From Sipunculus nudus (lineage: Eukaryota; Annelida; Sipuncula; Golfingiida; Sipunculidae): a stretch of 64,000 nucleotides of DNA. Each line of letters starts with the position of its first letter. Within the stretch, counting starts at the first letter, position 1. The stretch lies in assembly GCA_026874595.1 (NCBI GenBank), contig CM049307.1, positions 5,911,579 to 5,975,578 on the forward strand, in the 5' to 3' direction. Position numbers and translations under genes: made by a program. Below the pieces are notes generated by a model, which made no database searches, was not told the DNA's origin, and saw only the letters and a program-made list of their open reading frames with translations. Below, in pieces: positions 60,901-64,000 of the stretch.

Positions 60901-63704
60901 GATCTTATTAAAGCTTTATAGCATTAATATAAATTTCCACAAGCTTACAGCCCCTGACAAAAAATATGGGATATATTTTTTGTATGAACCATAACACCCA
61001 AGAACTGACAGCGGATACTCTCTGAAGCTACATGTTAAAGCCCATGACACGAAACTTAATGAAATTTCATCAAACAAAGTTCCCTTTCATTTTAAGACAG
61101 GAAACAGAACTACCACTGACCAATTATTTTCATAATGCCTGGCATTGTAGTATGAACACTCCTCTGCCAATTATGTTCAAAGAAAATACTGTCAAGCACT
61201 TTTAGGTAAAATGTCACATCATCTTTAAATGTTTGGTAGCTGAGGTTTCCACCTCTTTACACTAACAGACCTGGACCATCATCTGAAGCTGACAGCCCAG
61301 GGTAGCTTGTCTCTCTTCTAGCACACTGACTGAAGCCTTATGCTCACAACACTGCCACTTGAAACCTTTTAAGGGCTAAAAAAAGTATCCCTTTTCCCGC
61401 TCAGAATTACAAGAGCTGGGTCAGGTTGACTGCATTATGGACGCCAGTTCCTGTGAACTGTTGACAGCCTGGGGGACTGTACATTATCAGGTGATTCTGA
61501 TCAAATCCATACAATAAAACACAGATGAAGTATAAAACCCTACAGGTGCCCCCAAGATAGCTTTACAAGAAAGCTGATCACCTCTGAAGAAAGCTTTAAT
61601 AAATACAGCTCATGGGAGCCAGTTCACAAAGACTGTGTCACACACCAGCTTATCACCAGCTTATCTGTCACCATTACTTGTTGTGGTTTCTGGTAGCTAG
61701 GACTGTTTTATGACTACAGGGAAGTCAAGAGTAAGGGCACCTGTTCCAGATTTACAGTGCCTTTTCTTTGCTGTTTATTAACTCTATTTTGAAAGAACTC
61801 AACCATAATTAAATAAGGTTAAAGAATTCAGCTTGTACCTTTAAAAAAACATCCAATCAGTTGAAAATAACTGAGAATTTGCATTTTGTTTCTACATGAC
61901 TAATTAGTTTTCTCTATGGAAGTTATGAATAACAACAGCCATTTTGTTTTATCCTGAATATATGCAATGATTTTGTATATTAGGATGTTGCTTAGTTAAT
62001 TATTGAAGATAGAATATGTTTTCTGAATGGTTATAAATAATACAATGAGAGCTTTACCAAATAATTATCAAGCTGTAAGTGTTGTTTCATATAGTAAGGA
62101 AAGCCGAGTACACTAAACTTGGAGTGCCCTGAACAACAATTCCTGGTCACCTTACTGAGGATACATGCCCTGCCCTGTTTACCCTGTCATAAGCCACCCC
62201 ACTAGTACAATGGGGTGATATAGTGTACCCTGTTTGACAGCCATCACCCCTCCCACAGAGAGACTTGGACCCTGGATATGACTACAGTTACACAGGGTCC
62301 ATGCAAGTTGCCTGGTGATTTTCTTGCTGCATACTGATGGAAAGGGGGACTGCCAGAGGGGACAGGGCAGCCCACCCTGCACCCCGCCCCTGGTAACTCA
62401 TGCCCAAAATCATCTGCATCCTGCTGTTTAAGTGCAACCATCCAACCCCTCATCTGACAGGCTGGCACAGTAATAAGTCTTCAGCATGGGATGATTTATC
62501 AGGTTTTAATGCTTTCCTGATGCATGTCATGTTTTCCCATGAGGGTATTGTATTTTAATGTCCATCTTGTACAGGCATGTACCCTGATGGGGTGAGGAGA
62601 TAATGCAGAATACAAAGATCTTGAGCAGTCTGGTAATGTACAGCAGCCACCCTGGGGACCTGTGTTGCCTTGTTTGAAAACAATCAAGTGGTGCTGTGGC
62701 AAAATGGGCTGAGGTGTACATATTAGGTAAACCAGGCTCTGGCAGATTTCTTTTCTTAGGAAGGATTTCTGATTATACTTTCTTATAAATGTCAGGAAAT
62801 GGAAACTAAATACTACAGAATCATATCTGAAAATCTGATCCAGTTTATAAAGTTAGATGATTTTCCCCTTTCTTTCTGTATAAACCAACTCACTTGCTGA
62901 TCAAGTACTCTTGGTGGGAAATATTTACATAATACACCAATCATCTGAGATGTTGTTTTTACGTACATTCATTTTATCAAAAACAACTTGTGTTATCATG
63001 TTACAATTTCTTATAATATAAAAAAAGTTTGTTATAATGTTACAATTTATGATAAATCTTTATTCCAGACCTTTTAATATCCTCAATCATAAATTTCAAC
63101 TAGTGCATGTTCAGCAAAAATTTCTACACACTGTGATGATAAAATCTATTAGCAGTTGTACAGGCATCTAACATATATATCATATTCATATGTGTAATAT
63201 ATATGAAGGTCTTATCTGTATTGTACTACTTAAGAAGTATTTCCCCCGGTAAAATTATAATTTACAGGTCTAAATAGAACACCCAACTTATTACACTCCA
63301 TGATGTTATCAGTTATATTTGTATATTTCAGTTTAAAATGTACATCACTTGTTCCATTCACAACTATATAAGATTAATGACTTACCTGTACAGCACTGTT
63401 AAGGAAGCAGTTATTCTCTCCAGGTGCGTTGAGCAGTCCTTTCGTGCTGGTGAAGGACATACTCATGCGAGGGTTCCAGTCCTCTCGCCAGTGTGCTAAA
63501 TTAAGTAATGAAGCCATTTCTCCTGATCCAAGTATGTCTTGCTCAATTGATAGAATGTCTAGGTTTGCCGAAACACCATCTTTGCTACTTGTATATCCAT
63601 TTGGTTTAACTGATACTGTTTCTGACTCTTCTGGCTGTGTTTGTGGTTCGAGTTTTTCTTTCTCTTCGTCAGTGTCTGTTGTCTCAGCATCACCCTTGTC
63701 TCCG
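12040..63704 (-). CDS. USP54: USP53/USP54-like ubiquitin carboxyl-terminal hydrolase (17 exons, 5' partial)
   Basis: Seventeen minus-strand exons join in frame to about 1,850 codons, near the length I recall for human USP54 (about 1,680). Numbering from the first complete codon, the catalytic core spans about residues 88-415. It has the Cys box [12 protein letters not shown] (Cys ~99), zinc-finger cysteines VVCRCG and CPSDCG, the His box [11 protein letters not shown] (His ~363) and WIYFDD. Human USP53/54 were long annotated as inactive; more recent biochemistry reports K63-linkage-directed deubiquitinase activity, and all triad positions are present here. The tail (about 415-1850) is low-complexity with a helical block and a final cysteine cluster. 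The Drosophila relative echinus acts in eye cell sorting and death, and vertebrate USP53 is linked to cell junctions, so a junction or signalling role is inferred. The start codon is unresolved: exon 1 opens mid-codon after an acceptor. The family call is firm; a single-copy invertebrate gene may be co-orthologous to USP53 and USP54. Confidence 0.93.
12904..15526 (-). other. Intron 16 (2.6 kb)
   Basis: Mostly occupied by the repeat element at 13919-14740. No further exon is supported. Confidence 0.6.
13919..14740 (+). mobile_element. Core-repeat element with GACGGACGG tail
   Basis: It starts AACAAG with CGCTCAGCTG 23 nt later, exactly as at 57422. Three related blocks (near 14123, 14282 and 14564) share a GGTCAC-type motif and TTTCAAAGGAGAT, followed by GGACCTCCCT-like sequence. 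A G14 run lies at 14523-14536. The 3' part ends in ATGGATGGA then GACAGACGGACGGATG. No terminal hairpin is preserved, so the 3' boundary is approximate. Confidence 0.6.
15527..15564 (-). CDS. USP54: USP54-like exon 16: predicted 38-nt microexon
   Basis: Exon 15 ends with one base of a codon, while the strong acceptor of exon 17 (CTTCAG before GGAGGG) starts at a codon boundary, so direct splicing would hit a stop. This 38 nt segment repairs the phase exactly. It sits between AAGCAG and a strong GTAAGT donor and is open in the required frame, encoding [12 protein letters not shown] after a shared Gly. The alternative is a 4-nt-shifted acceptor in exon 17, GGAG before GGTCTG. Confidence 0.6.
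15565..17321 (-). other. Intron 15 (1.8 kb)
   Basis: AT-rich; no repeats or exons recognised. Confidence 0.6.
17322..17375 (-). CDS. USP54: USP54-like exon 15: basic linker
   Basis: This 54 nt exon encodes [18 protein letters not shown] between split codons. Acceptor TCTTGCAG has a good pyrimidine tract and the donor is GTGAGT. Its length is a multiple of three, so it is a possible cassette exon. Confidence 0.82.
17376..17829 (-). other. Intron 14 (454 nt)
   Basis: GTAAGA to TTGCAG; nothing else seen. Confidence 0.8.
17830..19130 (-). CDS. USP54: USP54-like exon 14: Ser-rich disordered tail
   Basis: This 1,301 nt exon is fully open. It holds a nine-Ser run ([14 protein letters not shown]), basic clusters, and three related phospho-type motifs, HSRQNSS, HSRQTST and HSRENSS, within about 40 residues. 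It ends in a Gln-rich, probably coiled segment ([20 protein letters not shown]). Acceptor TTTCACAG, donor GTAAGA. Confidence 0.92.
19131..19456 (-). other. Intron 13 (326 nt)
   Basis: GTAAGG to CACAG; nothing else seen. Confidence 0.8.
19457..19757 (-). CDS. USP54: USP54-like exon 13: helical block in the tail
   Basis: This 301 nt exon is predicted to be mainly helical: [38 protein letters not shown], then [19 protein letters not shown]. The pattern of three amphipathic helices with Ala at packing positions resembles MIT or TPR-like bundles. It is the only clearly ordered segment between the USP core and the C-terminus. Acceptor TTCCAG, donor GTAAG. Confidence 0.9.
19758..20089 (-). other. 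Intron 12 (332 nt)
   Basis: GTCAGT to TTCCAG; nothing else seen. Confidence 0.8.
20090..20149 (-). CDS. USP54: USP54-like exon 12: short proline-rich linker
   Basis: This 60 nt exon encodes [20 protein letters not shown] between split codons, with acceptor TTTTCAG and donor GTCAGT. It joins phase 1 to phase 1, so it could be skipped without a frameshift. Confidence 0.82.
20150..20544 (-). other. Intron 11 (395 nt)
   Basis: GTGAGT to TTTCAG; nothing else seen. Confidence 0.8.
20545..22167 (-). CDS. USP54: USP54-like exon 11: long disordered tail with PPxY and kinase motifs
   Basis: This 1,623 nt exon (540 full codons plus split ends) is open throughout, between TTTTCAG and GTGAGT. It is rich in Ser, Gln, Pro and Gly. 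Visible short motifs are two PPxY sites (PPSY at 22094-22105, PPQY at 21806-21817), a proline run [10 protein letters not shown], basophilic sites RRQVSVP and RRSQSLES, and DSGYRS (20828-20845), which fits the DSGxxS phosphodegron. No folded domain is evident apart from short helical stretches such as [14 protein letters not shown]. Confidence 0.92.
22168..22565 (-). other. Intron 10 (398 nt)
   Basis: GTAGGT to TTTCAG; nothing else seen. Confidence 0.8.
22566..22719 (-). CDS. USP54: USP54-like exon 10: end of the USP core
   Basis: This 154 nt exon encodes [20 protein letters not shown], then [12 protein letters not shown], the last palm strand of the USP fold. It finishes in a linker, ETSPDV. 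The catalytic domain ends here; everything downstream is tail. Confidence 0.95.
22720..23352 (-). other. Intron 9 (633 nt)
   Basis: GTAAGT to CTTCAG. A stretch near 23168-23215 (GGACAATGG...ACACGTGTTACATACTGG) is related to one near 24282-24322 in intron 8, indicating a dispersed repeat. Confidence 0.75.
23353..23505 (-). CDS. USP54: USP54-like exon 9: catalytic His box and FDD motif
   Basis: This 153 nt, 51-codon exon is phase 0-0, with acceptor TTTGCAG and donor GTAAGT. It carries [14 protein letters not shown], with the predicted catalytic His, then [11 protein letters not shown], with the third-triad acidic residue. Both motifs are intact. Confidence 0.96.
23658..23803. repeat. Tandem ~30 bp units (GTCAGCTGGACTATATGATT)
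   Basis: Five copies, one degenerate (ATCACCTAAACATGATTAC). Confidence 0.9.
23881..24210. repeat. 42 bp minisatellite, about 8 copies
   Basis: TCATACACATCACAGACCGT recurs at 23881, 23923, 23965 and onward every 42 nt, with one copy a base short. Because 42 is divisible by three, long open frames appear on both strands; they are repeat artefacts. Confidence 0.95.
24875..24969 (-). CDS. USP54: USP54-like exon 8: palm strand GLVWDSD
   Basis: This 95 nt exon encodes [16 protein letters not shown], an alpha-helical stretch IRDVLRSIG, and ends LKLELHK. The GLVWDSD block is diagnostic for USP53/54. The acceptor is ATTTTAG. The donor is AAG followed by GTTGGT, weak against the GTAAGT used elsewhere in the gene, but it is the only choice that keeps phase with exon 9 and preserves the family alignment (LHK then LFHSV). 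Confidence 0.88.
24970..25433 (-). other. Intron 7 (464 nt)
   Basis: GTGAGT to TTTTAG; nothing else seen. Confidence 0.8.
25434..25491 (-). CDS. USP54: USP54-like exon 7: second zinc-finger knuckle (SDCGEK)
   Basis: This 58 nt exon (19 codons plus 1 nt) encodes [19 protein letters not shown]. Acceptor TTTTTCAG, donor GTGAGT. With the preceding CP it forms C-P-S-D-C, the second half of the USP finger. Confidence 0.93.
25492..26020 (-). other. Intron 6 (529 nt)
   Basis: GTGAGT to TTTCAG; nothing else seen. Confidence 0.8.
26021..26132 (-). CDS. USP54: USP54-like exon 6: fingers region, third Zn-site cysteine
   Basis: This 112 nt exon lies between acceptor CTGCAG and donor GTGAGT. After the shared Ser codon it encodes [20 protein letters not shown], a leucine-rich turn, and ends DGDIRPCP. 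It supplies the cysteine that pairs with the exon 7 SDCG motif. Confidence 0.93.
26133..26665 (-). other. Intron 5 (533 nt)
   Basis: GTAAG to CTGCAG; nothing else seen. Confidence 0.8.
26666..26745 (-). CDS. USP54: USP54-like exon 5: first zinc-finger knuckle
   Basis: This 80 nt exon (26 codons plus 2 nt) is flanked by TTCAG and GTAAG. It encodes [20 protein letters not shown]. The first metal-binding pair reads C-R-C rather than the C-x-x-C usual in USPs. It ends in a split Ser codon completed by exon 6. Confidence 0.93.
27082..27144 (-). mobile_element. tRNA-like SINE head, minus strand
   Basis: Read on the minus strand: CCTGGTGGTTAACAAGATAG resembles an A box with D-loop, and GGTTCAGTCCC is a near-consensus B box about 40 nt downstream. 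The anticodon arm is degenerate and no acceptor stem closes, so it is a SINE or tRNA pseudogene. Confidence 0.5.
27144..27193. repeat. 25 bp unit, two copies
   Basis: ATCATTCTACTCTATTATCA starts at 27144 and 27169. It abuts the SINE head and may be its target-side or tail repeat. Confidence 0.9.
30202..30228. repeat. C15-A12 homopolymer run
   Basis: A run of C followed directly by a run of A in intron 4; a likely assembly-error hotspot. Confidence 0.9.
30707..30820 (-). CDS. USP54: USP54-like exon 4: USP core ([10 protein letters not shown])
   Basis: This 114 nt, 38-codon exon lies between acceptor TTGACAG and donor GTAAGC. It starts [15 protein letters not shown] and ends [11 protein letters not shown]. 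It completes the thumb and enters the zinc-finger insertion; both ends align to the vertebrate family. Confidence 0.95.
30821..35559 (-). other. Intron 3 (4.7 kb)
   Basis: AT-rich; contains C13-(CA)n at 34753-34781. No exon or second gene recognised. Confidence 0.65.
34753..34781. repeat. C13-(CA)n microsatellite
   Basis: Poly-C run leading into a CA dinucleotide run. Confidence 0.92.
35560..35694 (-). CDS. USP54: USP54-like exon 3: USP core (FQYSD to DDAAECF)
   Basis: This is a 135 nt, 45-codon exon, phase 0-0, between TTTCAG and GTAAGT. It encodes [10 protein letters not shown] at the start, an [10 protein letters not shown] helix, and ends [12 protein letters not shown], the conserved QxDAxE-type box of USPs in its USP53/54 form. 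Confidence 0.95.
37384..37507. repeat. ~62 bp tandem duplication
   Basis: TTAAGATGACAGC...TTTAATACCCAGTTTCTGAT occurs twice, ending CATGCCTG(T/A)ACAGAATCT. Confidence 0.88.
38809..38821. promoter_or_regulatory. X-box-like palindrome GTTGCTAGGCAAC
   Basis: The two GTTGC/GCAAC arms match the RFX-factor X-box plan with a 3-nt centre. The site is deep in intron 2; function is not shown. Confidence 0.3.
40496..40588 (-). CDS. USP54: USP54-like exon 2: core helix after the Cys box
   Basis: This is a 93 nt, 31-codon phase 0-0 exon with acceptor TTTGCAG and donor GTAAG. It encodes [15 protein letters not shown] followed by [12 protein letters not shown]. It matches the vertebrate USP54 segment after the catalytic cysteine almost residue for residue, as I recall that protein. 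The four cysteines of this segment are family-typical. Confidence 0.95.
42718..42770. repeat. Inverted repeat TTCCCGCCAT / ATGGCGGGAA
   Basis: Perfect 10 bp arms at 42718-42727 and 42761-42770, with a second inner pair TTAAG / CTTAA. The arms resemble E2F- and YY1-type motifs; no function is shown. Confidence 0.6.
47565..47604. repeat. Left single copy of a 40 bp minisatellite unit
   Basis: Carries GGTATCACAGGAAAAGACCA and TTCTCTCTCACATA, the same unit as 48775-48909, cut off by the inserted element. Confidence 0.88.
47605..48772. mobile_element. 1.17 kb TA-flanked inverted-repeat element (Tc1/mariner-like, non-autonomous)
   Basis: The left end CTGTGGTTGCCTT and the reverse complement of the right end CTGTGGTTGTCTT match, with weaker similarity for roughly 40 nt (GCGG.GG, AATTT.GC). 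TA lies on both sides (47603-47604 and 48773-48774). Removing the element and one TA restores CACATATAGTCAGG, exactly the unit of the neighbouring minisatellite. No transposase frame is seen. Confidence 0.8.
48775..48909. repeat. 40 bp minisatellite, about 3.5 copies
   Basis: GGTATCACAGGAAAAGACCA starts at 48781 and 48821 and once more, ending in a degenerate partial copy. Confidence 0.93.
49166..49241. repeat. 38 bp unit, two copies
   Basis: CATTTACAGCA(C/A)TAAATTCC...TATCAATGATA occurs at 49166 and 49204. Confidence 0.88.
49593..49610. repeat. C18 homopolymer
   Basis: Uninterrupted C run at the left border of the satellite region. Confidence 0.9.
49730..52480. repeat. ~290 bp dimeric satellite rich in nuclear-receptor half-sites
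   Basis: Alternating A and B monomers of ~145 bp. A carries TGACCTTGACCTTTGACCT then CATGACC (ten copies, from 49741 to 52340). B carries TGACCTTCACCTTTGACCT then TGTGACC (nine copies, 49887 to 52197). A and B are homologous along their length. TGACCTTTGACCT reads on the other strand as AGGTCA-A-AGGTCA, a perfect DR1. Blocks at ~50.9-51.34 and ~51.75-52.21 kb are nearly identical, about 865 bp apart (three dimers). Confidence 0.95.
52480..53032 (+). mobile_element. 3' end of a satellite-bearing element, with (GGC)n and terminal hairpin
   Basis: Two related blocks (TATTCAAGGTCAAGG...AAAGGTCATGACC at ~52490 and ~52810) lead into a GGC run (52960-52976). A hairpin follows, with outer arms GTATCCCC (52995-53002) and GGGGATAC (53014-53021), one C/T mismatch, inner GAC/GTC and a TTT loop. 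CTAA follows at 53027-53030. The layout resembles Helitron/Helentron-type non-autonomous or pearl-like elements of bivalves. Confidence 0.6.
58660..59958. repeat. Two diverged tandem copies of a ~675 bp module
   Basis: GCCATGGTCAAAGTTGGGCA is at 58781 and 59454. CATTATGTTTGGGCCCATAA, a TGGTTTTGA.ATTAGGCAGTC block and GG.GACATCTAA recur at the same spacing (673-682 bp). Confidence 0.9.
59965..60016. repeat. (ACGG)n microsatellite
   Basis: About a dozen ACGG units with two interruptions, directly before the terminal hairpin. Confidence 0.95.
63386..63704 (-). CDS. USP54: USP54-like exon 1 in window: acidic leader and catalytic Cys box
   Basis: Acceptor TTTTAG lies before CGGAGA and donor GTAAG follows GTACAG. 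The exon carries one base of a split codon plus 106 codons. The first ~60 residues are acidic and Ser/Thr-rich ([17 protein letters not shown]). Then come [11 protein letters not shown] and the Cys box [10 protein letters not shown]. The intron side has an in-frame stop 15 nt upstream of the acceptor and no ATG between, so translation starts either in an unseen upstream exon or at an internal Met such as [13 protein letters not shown]. The vertebrate family has a short basic leader here, so the acidic stretch may be lineage-specific. Confidence 0.85.
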
Positions 63705-64000
63705 CTAAAATGAAAATATTAACGTCAATTTTCCTTAAAAAAGTCATTTACTCTGCTATGGGGGATGAAGATAATTATCAAGTAAAATTACAAATATGAT
63801 TAATTTGGAACACTTATCATACTGTATTACTAAACTGGGGTTTGAAAGTTCTGTAAACACATGCAACTCTTGGATTTCAAAATGAGACAAAAATATTCAA
63901 ATGGTTAATTAATGTGCATTGTCCCTTAGGGCCAGTCCCACATAAAAGGATGAAAACCTCAAAGCATCTGGTCTTCAATGGGCAATATTTTATTAAATAA
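63705..64000 (-). other. Upstream intron of the USP54-like gene (partial)
   Basis: Begins with the CATTTTAG acceptor of exon 1. No promoter, start codon or exon is visible before the window edge. Confidence 0.6.

Larger units (their letters stand above)
40589..63385 (-). other. Intron 1 in window (22.8 kb), repeat-rich
   Basis: It separates the Cys-box exon from the next core exon. It holds the TA-flanked element (47605), the half-site array (49730), and the hairpin-ended element (57422). I looked for extra exons matching the USP family and for plus-strand genes and saw none. Stretches 40.6-47.5, 53.1-57.4 and 60.1-63.4 kb are featureless apart from small duplications at 45672-45738 and 49166-49241. 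Confidence 0.7.

Noticed and set aside
63559-63747. 62-codon minus-strand open frame overlapping exon 1
   Set aside because: It reads through the exon 1 acceptor in a different frame from the USP core; a shadow of the real exon.

Overview
This is eukaryotic nuclear DNA: AT-rich, with long introns, many tandem repeats and transposon relics, and one large split gene on the minus strand. The repeat content suggests a lophotrochozoan, most likely a mollusc and possibly a bivalve. It includes arrays of ~145 bp core repeats followed by a GC-rich microsatellite and a terminal hairpin, (ACGG)n tails, and a TA-flanked element whose ends start CTGTGGTTG. The species cannot be fixed from the sequence alone.

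The gene is a USP53/USP54-family ubiquitin-specific protease, the family of Drosophila echinus. I place 17 coding exons from 63704 down to 12040, all with usable splice sites and consistent phases. They join into one open frame of about 1,850 codons. Exons 1-10 encode the USP catalytic core, with Cys box, zinc-finger cysteines, His box and FDD motif all present. Exons 11-17 encode a long, mostly disordered Ser/Gln/Pro-rich tail. That tail holds a short helical block in exon 13, linear motifs (PPxY, DSGxxS, basophilic kinase sites) and a C-terminal cysteine cluster in exon 17. Exon 16 is only 38 nt and was found because the reading phase demanded it. The 5' end lies outside the window: exon 1 begins mid-codon after a splice acceptor.

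Layout: 1-10.6 kb is intergenic and repeat-rich. It holds a microsatellite, a tRNA-derived SINE head, a ~30-copy 68 bp minisatellite at 3.6-5.6 kb, and a 1.94 kb inverted-repeat element at 6466-8408 with clustered 16 bp palindromes and a decayed LINE fragment. About 10.6-12.04 kb is the probable 3' UTR and downstream flank. Exons 17-9 (12.0-23.5 kb) lie close together. Exons 8-2 (24.9-40.6 kb) are spread out. The first visible intron is 22.8 kb (40.6-63.4 kb). It carries a TA-flanked element inserted in a 40 bp minisatellite (47.5-48.9 kb), a 2.7 kb array dense in nuclear-receptor half-sites (49.7-52.4 kb) ending at a hairpin near 53.0 kb, and a second hairpin-ended element (57.4-60.07 kb).

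I see no second protein-coding gene on either strand, and no bacterial, viral or CRISPR-like system. The most unusual material is the repeat biology: two sequence-unrelated elements with the same 3' hairpin plan, a half-site-saturated satellite, and a palindrome-armed inverted-repeat element.
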